DNA of 40,391 bases from an uncultured Clostridia bacterium (GTDB taxonomy: Bacteria > Bacillota > Clostridia > Oscillospirales > Ruminococcaceae), in assembly GCA_947625615.1 (NCBI GenBank), contig CANQPB010000020.1, forward strand, positions 1 to 40,391, written 5' to 3'. Under the pieces are notes generated by a model, which was not told the origin of the DNA, did no database searches, and worked only from the letters and a program-made list of their open reading frames with translations. Position numbers and translations under genes: made by a program. Positions 8,498 to 17,122 of this stretch are shown here, piece by piece (position 1 is the stretch's first letter; the number at the start of each line of letters is the position of its first letter).

Positions 8498-10102
8498 ATG
8501 GATATAAAAACGGCGGCGGAAATGCTGAAAGACAACCTGCCGGCGATTTACGGGTATGCCGTGCGGAACCTTTACGAATCTGGCGACGCCGAGGATATGG
8601 CGCAGGACATCGTCTGCGAAGTGCTCGAATCGATAAAAAACGGGAATCTTAACGACGACCGCGCATTTTGGGGATACGTCTGGGCGACCGCAAAAAATAT
8701 CCTTCGCGTATACATTCGCCGCGAGGAGCAGAGAAAAAAACACGAAACGGCCGCGGAAAAGACGTTTTATCAGGAAACTATCATTCCCTCGCCGGAGGAC
8801 GGCGTTATCGACGCCTCCCAAAACGCCGAGGATATCTATCTCATACGGCGGGAGCTCTCGCTTTTGTCGAAGACGCGCCGCGAGGTCTCCGTGCGATATT
8901 ATATCCGCAATAAATCCTGCTCGGAAATTTCGGAGGAACTCAACATAAGCGTCGAGGCGGTGAAATATCACCTGTTCAAGGCGCGCGCCAAAATGAAAGA
9001 GGGTTACTATATGGAGAGAAAATTGGGCAGAAAAAGCTATGACCCGGGAAGATTTAAGATAGATTTCTGGGGCGATTGGAATCACTATTCCGACTTTTTT
9101 AACAGGAAAATTCTTGGGGCGATCGCCTTGGCGGCATATTATGCCCCGGTCTCGGCGGAGGAGCTTTCGGTAGAGCTCGGCGTCGCGATGCCCTATCTTG
9201 AAGACGAAATAGAGGCGCTTTTAGCGGCGGGAATTATCGCGAAAATCGGCGGCAAATATCAGACAAACATCGTTATCCTCACCGCCGAATATGAAAAAGA
9301 GGCGGACAAGAAGCTGACGGCTCTCGTTTCGCGCAGGGCGGAGGAAATATTCGAGGATATTAAAAAAACAGCCCCCGAAGTGCGGAAGCTCGACTTCAGC
9401 GGCAAAAATTACGACGACAACAGGCTTTTGTTTATGCTTTTAAACATCGCCGTCGTGAACGGGTTTATCTATGCGCACAATAAATCCCCCTTAGGCGATC
9501 CTCAGCCCCTGAAACTGGGCGGCCACGGCTGGGTGTTCGGGTACGACAGCGGATATGACAACAGCCGATTTATGGGCGTTACTTTGCACACCGAGGTTCC
9601 GGAGAGCAGCTCATGGTTCTCGGCAGAAAATTACAGGGCGATCGGAAAGTGCCAGCTCTGGAATCACTGGAAATTCAGCGAAAAGACAAAGCTTATGATT
9701 TCGGCGATAGACGGTAAGCGGGCGGAAAACCTCGGCGAGAACGAGCAGGAGCAGCTTGAAATCCTCATCGACGGCGGCTTCATCACGGTCGATGGCGGCG
9801 TTATGAGGCCCGAATTCCCGGTATTTTCCGAGGCGGCGTATAACGAACTGACCGAAAAATATCTCAAACCCGCCATTGAAAAGGTCGGAAGCATGATGAT
9901 CGACGCCTCGGGAGCCTGCGAAAAGATACTTGTCTCTCACGCTCCGGCAAGCGTTCGCGGCCAATGCGGCGACATCGCGAAAATCCACCACCGCCTCGAA
10001 ACGGGGGCAATACTCCTTGAGGAGCTCATGGCCCGCGGCGACCTTGCGCTGCCCGCGGGAAAAGTCCCGCTCTGCACATTCGGGGTAAAAGCAGATATTT
10101 AA
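8498..10102 (+). CDS. ECF-type sigma factor with long C-terminal winged-helix extension
   Basis: The start follows AAAGGAG with a seven-base gap. Residues about 13-78 are sigma region 2 (SGDAEDMAQDIVCEVLESI, AFWGYVWATAKNILRVYIRR). Residues 112-165 are sigma region 4 (LSLLSKTRREVSVRYYI, SCSEISEELNISVEAVKYHLFKARAKM). ECF factors normally end here, near 180 residues. This one continues for about 360 more, starting with the segment KLGRKSYDPGRFKIDFWGDW and a probable winged helix at about 205-262 (YYAPVSAEELSVELGVAMPYLEDEIEALLAAGII), then a region of unknown fold. No anti-sigma gene is adjacent, so the extension may itself sense a signal or restrain the sigma part. It is a single-gene unit between two hairpins. 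I see no clear sigma-A promoter upstream; TTGACA at 8458-8463 lacks a matching -10, so autoregulation is possible. Confidence 0.85.
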   Translation: MDIKTAAEMLKDNLPAIYGYAVRNLYESGDAEDMAQDIVCEVLESIKNGNLNDDRAFWGYVWATAKNILRVYIRREEQRKKHETAAEKTFYQETIIPSPEDGVIDASQNAEDIYLIRRELSLLSKTRREVSVRYYIRNKSCSEISEELNISVEAVKYHLFKARAKMKEGYYMERKLGRKSYDPGRFKIDFWGDWNHYSDFFNRKILGAIALAAYYAPVSAEELSVELGVAMPYLEDEIEALLAAGIIAKIGGKYQTNIVILTAEYEKEADKKLTALVSRRAEEIFEDIKKTAPEVRKLDFSGKNYDDNRLLFMLLNIAVVNGFIYAHNKSPLGDPQPLKLGGHGWVFGYDSGYDNSRFMGVTLHTEVPESSSWFSAENYRAIGKCQLWNHWKFSEKTKLMISAIDGKRAENLGENEQEQLEILIDGGFITVDGGVMRPEFPVFSEAAYNELTEKYLKPAIEKVGSMMIDASGACEKILVSHAPASVRGQCGDIAKIHHRLETGAILLEELMARGDLALPAGKVPLCTFGVKADI

Positions 10103-10122
10103 ATCTGCGTCTGCAAAACATT

Positions 10123-10152
10123 ACTGCCCTCCGCGTTTAAACGGAGGGCAGT
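10123..10152. terminator. Bidirectional hairpin between convergent genes
   Basis: A perfect 11-pair stem (ACTGCCCTCCG with CGGAGGGCAGT) closes an eight-base loop. It sits between the sigma-factor stop (10102) and the stop of the minus-strand lipoprotein gene (10174). T-runs are weak on both sides. Confidence 0.7.
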
Positions 10153-10173
10153 CTATATGATGTTATTCTGTTC

Positions 10174-11601
10174 TCAGCTGTCTATAAAGTCATCAATTTC
10201 CTTATTAAGCCTCTCGACATGATAGCTTATCGCGTCGGAGTTTGCCTCTTTAAGCTGCGCCCAGGTAGAGGGCTCCCGCTGATTGGATATATAAATCATG
10301 TTGCTCACATAGCCGGAGAGATCTCCTATGCCGCCCTCGTAGTCGATAACGGTGTTATAGGTCTTTGCGAGCTTGTAGATGGTGTTTTTCATCTCTACCA
10401 TTTCGTCGCTCCAGCAATACACCTCTTTCAGCTGCCTTTCATCTACGGCGATGACGACAGGGTCTATCGTCCTGAAGCGGCAGCACGCCGCGTAAAGCGC
10501 AACGCCTTCGGGGTTGGGAGCGTCCTTGATAAGGCTGAAGCCGGTCGGGGCGGTGTCGACATAGTAGTTGCCGTCGCCGTGCTCGTCTCTCGGTATCGGA
10601 CAGAACATAAGCTCGCCGTTTTCAATGTCTCCCCAGATAGGGGCCTTTTCGCTTACGGGGCCGGTAAACGCCCAGGACATTCTCAGCCAGAAGAGGCAGA
10701 GGCCCTCGTTAATGCCGGCGCCGTCCTCGCCTCTCGGCCCGCCGCGGCTCCATATGGGGTAAACGCACTCATTCTTGTTGAGGTCATAAAGATATCCGGC
10801 GGCGCGCTCAAGTCTCGGGTCGTCAAGGTTAGAGACGAATCTTCCGGTGTCCGGGTCAAGGATAACGGGCAGGGTTCCGCAGGAGGCCATGAACGCGGGG
10901 CTCACTCCCCAGCCGTCAAGGGCAAATCTGTCCTCGTCGGGATCGCTGAACGCAAGGCACATATCGTAGAATTTGTCCCAAGTCCAGTCGTTGTTGTAGA
11001 ACAGCTCGGCGGGGTCGTCGAAGCCGTATTCGTTTATAACCCTGCGGTTGTAGGCGCAGACATTGTTAAAGGACGCGTCGGTGATGAACATATAGTAGTG
11101 ATCGCCGATTGAGAAGAACTTTTCGGCAAATTCCTTAACGCCCGACCAAAGCGGATCGTCGTAATCTACATAGTCGTCGACCGGGGCGAAAATTCCGCCG
11201 CTGAAGTAATACTTCGGGAAGGATTCGGCGTAGGCGTCGTAAAAGTCGGGAGATGTGCCGCCCAGAACAAGGGTGGCAAGTCGGGTGAAGCGGTCGCTCC
11301 AGGTGCACTCGACCCATTCTACTTCGCAGCCGTATTTCTCACGGAAAGTCCAGTAGCCGGTGTTCACTATTTCGTCTTCGGAATAGTTGTGGATAGTGTC
11401 GCCCCAGCCGTAAAACTTGATGATTGACCCTGCGGCGGGGGTATCTTCAACATCGGGAAGTCTGATGCCGGCCGCGGCAAGAATCGCCTCGGAATCCTCG
11501 GTAGACAGGGTGAGCCTGACTATCTGGCGCTTTTGCCTGCCGCACCCGACAAGCCCTACGATCAGCACCGCCGCAAGCAGCAGAGCGATAATTTTTTTCA
11601 T
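10174..11601 (-). CDS. Extracellular sugar-binding lipoprotein (paralogue 2)
   Basis: I chose the ATG at 11601 (MKKIIALLLAAVLIVGLVGC) because AGGAGG lies nine bases upstream and it opens a clean lipoprotein signal peptide with Cys20 lipidated. A longer frame from 11649 would bury it. The mature part is a family 1 solute-binding protein, collinear with the protein at 1963-3414 along its whole length (SEDEIVNTGYWTFREKYGCE; DEDRFALDGWG; NPEGVALYAACCRF). It has its own consensus promoter and ends at a hairpin shared with the sigma-factor gene. It lies downstream of the large sensing regulator and near the GH5-GH36 operon, so a beta-glucan, mannan or galactoside ligand is plausible. No permease genes are present in the window. 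Confidence 0.9.
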   Translation of the reverse strand: MKKIIALLLAAVLIVGLVGCGRQKRQIVRLTLSTEDSEAILAAAGIRLPDVEDTPAAGSIIKFYGWGDTIHNYSEDEIVNTGYWTFREKYGCEVEWVECTWSDRFTRLATLVLGGTSPDFYDAYAESFPKYYFSGGIFAPVDDYVDYDDPLWSGVKEFAEKFFSIGDHYYMFITDASFNNVCAYNRRVINEYGFDDPAELFYNNDWTWDKFYDMCLAFSDPDEDRFALDGWGVSPAFMASCGTLPVILDPDTGRFVSNLDDPRLERAAGYLYDLNKNECVYPIWSRGGPRGEDGAGINEGLCLFWLRMSWAFTGPVSEKAPIWGDIENGELMFCPIPRDEHGDGNYYVDTAPTGFSLIKDAPNPEGVALYAACCRFRTIDPVVIAVDERQLKEVYCWSDEMVEMKNTIYKLAKTYNTVIDYEGGIGDLSGYVSNMIYISNQREPSTWAQLKEANSDAISYHVERLNKEIDDFIDS

Positions 11602-11690
11602 AACGGTTTTCCTCCTTTGACAACGGGTTGCTTTCAAAGTCTTAAGCAAGATGCGTTTCGGCGCAGGATAGCCCCGGGCATCTTAATTTA

Positions 11691-11719
11691 AGTATAATCT
11701 TCTGCAAAGCAGTTGTCAA
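11691..11719 (-). promoter_or_regulatory. Sigma-A promoter of lipoprotein 2
   Basis: TTGACA (11714-11719) and TATACT (11691-11696) on the minus strand are 17 bases apart. The spacer holds a small palindrome, CTGC-TTT-GCAG, which could be part of an operator. Confidence 0.85.
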
Positions 11720-11798
11720 CGGAATCAAGTTCACGTTCTGATGAAAAAGTGGACAATCCGAATATCCGCCGCCGTTACAAACACTCGGAGCCGCTTTT

Positions 11799-13928
11799 TC
11801 AGTAAGCCTCCCCTCTGTATTTCATCGGGGAGCAGCCGACATACTGTCTGAACTGGCGGGCGAAGTATTTTTCGTCGGTATATCCGCAGCTTATCGCTAT
11901 CGAATACACGCTCATCGCCGTCGTGCATAAAAGATACCTTGCGAGCATTATCCTCGCGTCTATGCAGTCCTGATTATAACTTATGCCGAAGCATTTGCGG
12001 TAGATAGCCCTGAAATATCCCTCGCTAACGCAGAGCCGCTTGCAGAGCTCGGTCGTGCAGGGCACGCTTTTCGGCGAGGAGTGTATGCCCTCGTGAATTT
12101 TCAAAAGGGCGTTGTAGTGGGTCTGTCCGCTTCGCTCGCGGATCTTTTCATTCTCCTCATCGGCAAGGCGCTCGGCGGTCTCGCAGACGGACGATAACGC
12201 CCGGCTGTCCGCGCCGCATACCGAAGCATATGTCACCGAAACGACGGTCTCGTCATATCTTCCCGCCAGGCTGTGGTGGATTATCGCCTTGAGGCGGTCG
12301 AAAAAAAGCCTGTCGGGGTTTTTGCTCAGCGCCAAAAACAGATCGTCCTTCGCGCGGCAAAAAATCTCGTGGTTCACGCCTGCCTGCTTGATAGCCCCGG
12401 CGACGTCCGAAATTACGTCGCTGCGGTAGTTTTCGCCCCGGGAAAACTCATTGCCGTTGTAAAAGCTCAGCTTTACCGCATAAAGAGAATTGTCCCCGGC
12501 TCCCACCTCGGCCATTATTCCGCGAAACTCCCGAAGATTGTAAAACCCTGTGAGCGAATCGTAAAGGGTCGAATCGCGCAGGCACTGCCTTAGGTAATGA
12601 ATGTTGTTTTTCATTCGCAGAAATTCCAGCGCGTTCGCCACCGTCTTGTTCCAGTCAAGCATGCTCGGGTCGTAGTTATATGGGGCGTTATACGAGAGCG
12701 CGGTGTAGCCGAACAGCCTCGACTGAAAATGCAGCGGGATAAAGTAGTATATGATCGGCCTTGCGTGCTCCTCCGAAAGCGCGGGCAGAAGCACGTTTCG
12801 GTGAAACGTCACCGGAAGCTCGCAGGAGGATTGGTCAATCGCGCAGCAGAGAAAATCCTCCCCCTCGTAGGCGTCGCTGTTCCAGGATTTATCGAGGCAG
12901 AGATAGAGCTTCTGCGCGTCGTGGAGCAGATAGAAGAATTCCCTTATTACCGACGTGTACTCCGCAAGGGTGCGGCAGAGGGTGAGGCGGTCTGTAAAAA
13001 GCAGCGCGCGAGAAATCGCCACCGACCTGTCCTTGTTTATCCTCGCGCTGTGAATCTCCTCGCTCAGCTCCGCGCGGTCTACGCCGCAGGAGCAGGTGTC
13101 GCCGCATATCAGATTTTCGCCGCAGCCGCAAAGAACGCATTCCTCGGCAAAGAGCAGCCCGACAGCGTCGGCGCCCATCTTCCGCCGGTTACGCCGGTAT
13201 GTGGTCAGAAACGGGTAGTGATACGTCCTGCTCTCGGTGCAGTCGTAGCCGGTAACGGTTATCCTTCCGGGAATTTCAACCCCGCCCGCCGTCAAAGCGT
13301 CGCAGAGGCCGTACGCCATATAGTCGTTTGTGCAGATAACCGCCTGCGGCATAGGCAGCTCGCCGCTAAGGTATTTTTGAGCAAGCTCCTCGCCGGTGTT
13401 GTTCCAAAAGTTCCCGTAATGGATCTTGTTTTCGTCAAGGGTCAGCCCGTGTTTTTCAAGGGCTTTTCGGCAGCCCGAAAGCCTTAAAAGCGCAACGGGG
13501 TCGTCCTTTCGGCCGGTGAGAATGTCAATGTCCCGAAAGCCGTGAACGCCGACGATGTGGTCTACAATATGCTCCATGTCCGCGGCGTCGTCGGTCTTTA
13601 CGCTCAAAAAGCCCTCTATCTCCATTCCCACGGCCACCGCAGGAATGCCTGAGCCGCGTATTTTTTTGATCACGCTGTCAAGCATCGACAGATCCCTATA
13701 GGCCTCGCCGGTGACGATAACGCCGTCGAACAGCTCGGGCGCAAAAAAGTCGTATATGATATTTTCAAAGTTTAAAATTTCGTCGATTATCCAGTGGTTG
13801 TAGATGTTTGTAAACACCGCGACGTCGCAGTTTAATGAAATCGCCGCGTCGGTTATTCCGTCCAGTATCGCCTTCTGCTCGCTGTCGTCCGCCTTTGCCG
13901 TTATAACGGCAATTCTCTTTTTGGGCAT
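11799..13928 (-). CDS. Multidomain regulator: LacI-type sensor, GAF-like, degenerate GGDEF-like, AraC DNA-binding domain
   Basis: The ATG at 13928 follows GGGAGGTG. Residues 4-260 are a periplasmic-binding-protein fold of the LacI/GalR sensor type (KRIAVITAKADDSEQKAILDGI, AVICTNDYMAYGLCDAL, ITVTGYDCTESRTYHYPFLTT), expected to bind a sugar in the cytoplasm. Six cysteines cluster at 264-281. Residues about 300-445 look GAF-like. Residues 455-600 begin like a GGDEF domain (DSLTGFYNLREF), but RAKDDLF stands where the GGDEF motif belongs, so it should not make cyclic di-GMP. Residues 610-709 are an AraC HTH (CKRLCVSEGYFRAIYRKCFG; AISCGYTDEKYFARQFRQYVGCSPMKYR). It is divergent from the GH5-GH36 operon and upstream of lipoprotein 2, making both its likely targets. 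Confidence 0.85.
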   Translation of the reverse strand: MPKKRIAVITAKADDSEQKAILDGITDAAISLNCDVAVFTNIYNHWIIDEILNFENIIYDFFAPELFDGVIVTGEAYRDLSMLDSVIKKIRGSGIPAVAVGMEIEGFLSVKTDDAADMEHIVDHIVGVHGFRDIDILTGRKDDPVALLRLSGCRKALEKHGLTLDENKIHYGNFWNNTGEELAQKYLSGELPMPQAVICTNDYMAYGLCDALTAGGVEIPGRITVTGYDCTESRTYHYPFLTTYRRNRRKMGADAVGLLFAEECVLCGCGENLICGDTCSCGVDRAELSEEIHSARINKDRSVAISRALLFTDRLTLCRTLAEYTSVIREFFYLLHDAQKLYLCLDKSWNSDAYEGEDFLCCAIDQSSCELPVTFHRNVLLPALSEEHARPIIYYFIPLHFQSRLFGYTALSYNAPYNYDPSMLDWNKTVANALEFLRMKNNIHYLRQCLRDSTLYDSLTGFYNLREFRGIMAEVGAGDNSLYAVKLSFYNGNEFSRGENYRSDVISDVAGAIKQAGVNHEIFCRAKDDLFLALSKNPDRLFFDRLKAIIHHSLAGRYDETVVSVTYASVCGADSRALSSVCETAERLADEENEKIRERSGQTHYNALLKIHEGIHSSPKSVPCTTELCKRLCVSEGYFRAIYRKCFGISYNQDCIDARIMLARYLLCTTAMSVYSIAISCGYTDEKYFARQFRQYVGCSPMKYRGEAY

Positions 13929-13950
13929 AAGAGCACCTCCCTTTTTATCA

Positions 13951-13979
13951 ATAATATATCATGTATTCTTCATTGTCAA
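13951..13979 (-). promoter_or_regulatory. Sigma-A promoter of the multidomain regulator
   Basis: TTGACA (13974-13979) and TATTAT (13951-13956) on the minus strand are 17 bases apart, about 25 bases upstream of the start. It is back to back with the GH5-GH36 promoter at 14031, leaving about 50 bases between the -35 boxes for a shared operator. Confidence 0.8.
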
Positions 13980-14030
13980 CGCCCGAGGTGAATTTTTTAA
14001 TAAAAAGGTGGAGAATCAGAAGATATGCTA

Positions 14031-14059
14031 TTGACTTTCGGCCCCGCAATCGGTAAAAT
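14031..14059 (+). promoter_or_regulatory. Sigma-A promoter of the GH5-GH36 operon
   Basis: TTGACT (14031-14036) and TAAAAT (14054-14059) are 17 bases apart, about 50 bases upstream of the GH5 start at 14107. Confidence 0.7.
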
Positions 14060-14106
14060 CTGATTAAGATACGGCCTTTTGTGTGACCCTGAAAGGAGAT
14101 AGTGCT

Positions 14107-15210
14107 ATGAAAATAATCAGCATAATAACCGCGGCGGTAATGATGATGACGATGCTTGTTTCCTGCGGATACGGGAAAATGTCGGATCAGTCGACCGTAG
14201 ATTTCGTAAACAGCATGGGCGTGGGAATAAACCTCGGGAACACCTTCGACTGCTCGGGCGAGTGGTTCGCAAGAACCGTCGAGGCGCAGGAGACCGCCTG
14301 GGGCAGCCCGATAATAACGAAGCAAATCATACAGGGCTACGCCGACGCCGGCTTCGGCGCAATGCGCCTGCCCGTCAGCTGGACGGTTCTTATGGACGAC
14401 GACGGAAATATCAACAAGGATTTCATGAACAAAATCGAAGAAGTCGTCGGCTGGATATTGGATTCGGGAATGGTCTGCATAATGAATTCTCACCACGACA
14501 GCTGGGGAGACAGATTCGGAGAGGATTACGACGCCGCCATGCAGCTTTACTCGGGAATGTGGGAGCAGATCTGCAAGCGGTTTAAAAAGTACGGCGAAAA
14601 TCTCATGTTCGAATCAATGAACGAGGTAGGCATAGACGGCATATGGGACAGGTTCGGCGGGACTACCGACGGCAAGGACAGGGCCTACGAAATAGTCAAT
14701 AATATAAATCAGCAGTTTGTGGACATCGTGCGCGCTTCGGGCGGAAACAACGAGAAAAGGCACCTGCTGATAGCCTCCTACTGGACGGATATCGACCTCG
14801 CCTGCGACGAATTATTCAAAATGCCCTACGATCCCGCGGGCAAATGCGCGGTTTCGGTTCACTATTACACCCCCGCCACCCTCTGCCTTATAAGCGAGGA
14901 CGTAAGCTGGGGCAAGGCGACCACCGAATGGGGCAGCGAGGCGGATTATCAGCAGCTGAACGGGCTTTTCGACAAGATGAAGGAGCACTATACCGACAAG
15001 GGAATACCCGTTATCGTCGGCGAATACGGGTGTCTCGGCGACAACAAGCCCCGCGAGGTCATTGAGCGCTGGACTTTGGACGTTGCGAGCGCGGCGCGCG
15101 AAAGGGGCTTCTGCCCGGTTCTGTGGGACACCCCCGGCGGCGAATATGACCGCGAAAACGCAGTGTTCAAATATTCCGAATTCATCGCAAAGCTAACGTC
15201 GATAAAGTAG
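14107..15210 (+). CDS. GH5 endoglucanase/mannanase-type lipoprotein
   Basis: The ATG at 14107 follows AAAGGAG; an in-frame GTG at 14083 lies upstream of that site. The 367-residue protein has a lipoprotein signal (lipobox LVSC, Cys20), so the enzyme should be tethered outside the membrane. GH5 landmarks are MGVGINLGNTFDC near the N-terminus, MRLPVSW, NSHHDSW, the acid/base Glu173 in SMNEVG, VHYYTP, and the nucleophile Glu306 in IVGEYG. The NLGNTFD and NE patterns are those of GH5 endo-beta-glucanases (subfamilies such as GH5_4), which include xyloglucanases and lichenases; a mannanase cannot be excluded. There is no dockerin. It is followed after nine bases by GH36, suggesting joint use of a galactosylated polymer. 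Confidence 0.9.
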   Translation: MKIISIITAAVMMMTMLVSCGYGKMSDQSTVDFVNSMGVGINLGNTFDCSGEWFARTVEAQETAWGSPIITKQIIQGYADAGFGAMRLPVSWTVLMDDDGNINKDFMNKIEEVVGWILDSGMVCIMNSHHDSWGDRFGEDYDAAMQLYSGMWEQICKRFKKYGENLMFESMNEVGIDGIWDRFGGTTDGKDRAYEIVNNINQQFVDIVRASGGNNEKRHLLIASYWTDIDLACDELFKMPYDPAGKCAVSVHYYTPATLCLISEDVSWGKATTEWGSEADYQQLNGLFDKMKEHYTDKGIPVIVGEYGCLGDNKPREVIERWTLDVASAARERGFCPVLWDTPGGEYDRENAVFKYSEFIAKLTSIK

Positions 15211-15219
15211 AGGTGTGAT

Positions 15220-17052
15220 ATGGAATTTTACGCCGAATTAAAGCTTTCGGGGGACAGCTACGCCGGCGAGTTCTCCTGCGGACTGACTATGACATCGAGC
15301 GGGACTGCCGCGAGACTGAAAAAGGTATCTGAGACGGAGGACAAGACCGTCTGGGAGACCCCCGAGGGCGTCACGCTGGTTCAAAACCGAGAAAAGCGAG
15401 GCGGGGCGGTCGTTTTGTCCTCAGTTCTAAAAAACGGAACGGCGGACGGGATAACCGTTGAAATGCTCGCGTCGGTCGCAATAAAGCAGATTGCCGCCGA
15501 CAGGGTTCACCGGCTTCAGTCGTTTTGGAGCGCCGAGGGAAAGCACCGCGCCGAAACGGTGGAGGATCTCAATTTGGAGCCCTCCTGGAACGGCTTCGGC
15601 ATGAGGATAGAAAAATTCGGGAACGTCGGCTCGATGCCGGTGAGAAAATACTTCCCCTTTGTCGCGCTTGAAAACAGCAAGACCGGCGAATTTGTGGGGA
15701 TTCAGCTTTACTGCGGCTCGTCCTGGCAGATCGAGCTTTTGAGCAAAGACGGCACCCTTTCGGCGGTAGGCGGCCTTGCCGACGACGATTTCGGCCACTG
15801 GCGCAAAAAGCTCGCCCCCGGCGAGAGCTTTGAGGCCCCAAAGGCGGCGGTCGCGTTCGGAAATTCCCTCGAGGACGTCTGCGACAAGCTCGTCAAGGCG
15901 CAGAGACCAAACATCTCCCCCGCCGACTCCGACATGGGTATAGTTTTCAACGAATACTGCACGACGTGGGGAAACCCTAACTTTGAAAACATCAAAAAAA
16001 TTTGCGACAGCCTCGCCGGAAAGGGCGTTAAATATCTCGTCATCGACGCGGGCTGGTTCGGCGCCGAGCGCTGGTGGCTGAGCGCCGGCAACTGGAAAGT
16101 GAACGAAAGCCGCTTTGCGGGCGGAATGAAGCCTATAGCCGATTATATCCGCTCAAAGGGCATGATTCCGGGGCTGTGGTTCGAGCCGGAATCTGTCGGC
16201 CGGGAATGCGAATACTTCAATAATCCCGAGCACCTGCTGAAAAAATACGGCGCGCCGCTGACAGTCGGCGACCGCAGATTCTGGGATATGGAAGACCCCT
16301 GGGTAAAGGAGTATCTGTCAAAAAACGTCATCAGGCTGCTCCGCGACTGCGGTTTCGGATATGTTAAAATCGACTACAACGACACCATCGGCATAGGCTG
16401 TGACGGCGCGGAAAGCCTCGGCGAGGCATTAAGGCGAAAGATTGAGGCCTCGCGGGAATTCTTTAAAAAGATCGCCGAGGAGATACCCGGGATAGTCATC
16501 GAAAACTGCTCGAGCGGCGGCCACAGGCTCGTCCTGCCGTTTATGGAGCTTGCAAGCATGGCGAGCTTTTCCGACGCCCACGAGCCGAAATCCATACCGA
16601 TAATCGCGGCGAACCTGCACAGGGTGATCCGCCCCGAACAAAGCCAGATCTGGGCGGTGTTAAGGCGGCCCGACAGCGCCGACAGGCTCCACTATTCGCT
16701 CATCGCAACGCTTTTGGGCAGAATGTGCCTCAGCGGCGATATCTGCGATCTTTCAAAAGAGCAGTGGGCGATCGTCGAGGAGGGAATCGGCTTCTACCGC
16801 CGTGCGGCCGAAATCATAAAAAACGGCAAAACCGTGACTGTCGACTGCACATCTCAAAGCTACAGCCGCCCGACCGGCCGCCAACTTGTAAGGCGGGAAT
16901 ATAACGGCCTCGGCCTTGCGGTGCTGCACCGCTTTGAAAATTCCGAGATGCCCGAGGAGGTTCTGCCAAAGGGCGCGGAAGCGGTCGACGAATTCGGCGA
17001 AGCCGAGCGCGATTTCAGCGCCAAGGCGTGGATATACAAAACAAATTCATGA
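15220..17052 (+). CDS. GH36 alpha-galactosidase, cytoplasmic
   Basis: The 610-residue protein releases terminal alpha-galactose from oligosaccharides such as raffinose-type sugars or galactomannan fragments. An N-terminal beta-supersandwich (about 1-230) precedes the (beta/alpha)8 barrel. Key sites are the IDAGWF motif (275-280), the nucleophile Asp385 in YVKIDYND, the GH36-typical CSSGGHR (430-436), and the acid/base Asp452 in SFSDAHE. The family often has about 700 residues, so this is a compact member. There is no signal peptide. The start follows AGAGGTG nine bases after the GH5 stop, so the two genes are one operon ended by the hairpin at 17082. Confidence 0.93.
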   Translation: MEFYAELKLSGDSYAGEFSCGLTMTSSGTAARLKKVSETEDKTVWETPEGVTLVQNREKRGGAVVLSSVLKNGTADGITVEMLASVAIKQIAADRVHRLQSFWSAEGKHRAETVEDLNLEPSWNGFGMRIEKFGNVGSMPVRKYFPFVALENSKTGEFVGIQLYCGSSWQIELLSKDGTLSAVGGLADDDFGHWRKKLAPGESFEAPKAAVAFGNSLEDVCDKLVKAQRPNISPADSDMGIVFNEYCTTWGNPNFENIKKICDSLAGKGVKYLVIDAGWFGAERWWLSAGNWKVNESRFAGGMKPIADYIRSKGMIPGLWFEPESVGRECEYFNNPEHLLKKYGAPLTVGDRRFWDMEDPWVKEYLSKNVIRLLRDCGFGYVKIDYNDTIGIGCDGAESLGEALRRKIEASREFFKKIAEEIPGIVIENCSSGGHRLVLPFMELASMASFSDAHEPKSIPIIAANLHRVIRPEQSQIWAVLRRPDSADRLHYSLIATLLGRMCLSGDICDLSKEQWAIVEEGIGFYRRAAEIIKNGKTVTVDCTSQSYSRPTGRQLVRREYNGLGLAVLHRFENSEMPEEVLPKGAEAVDEFGEAERDFSAKAWIYKTNS

Positions 17053-17081
17053 CATCTTTTCGGACAGCCTCCATTAAAATG

Positions 17082-17121
17082 CCCTCCCCCGGATATTCCG
17101 AGGGAGGGTTGTTTTTATTTT
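17082..17121 (+). terminator. Rho-independent terminator of the GH5-GH36 operon
   Basis: CCCTCCC pairs with GGGAGGG and CGGA with TCCG, with one mismatch between the two stems and a three-base loop. TTGTTTTTATTTT follows. It ends just before the stop of the convergent gene at 17123. Confidence 0.9.
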
Positions 17122-17122
17122 C

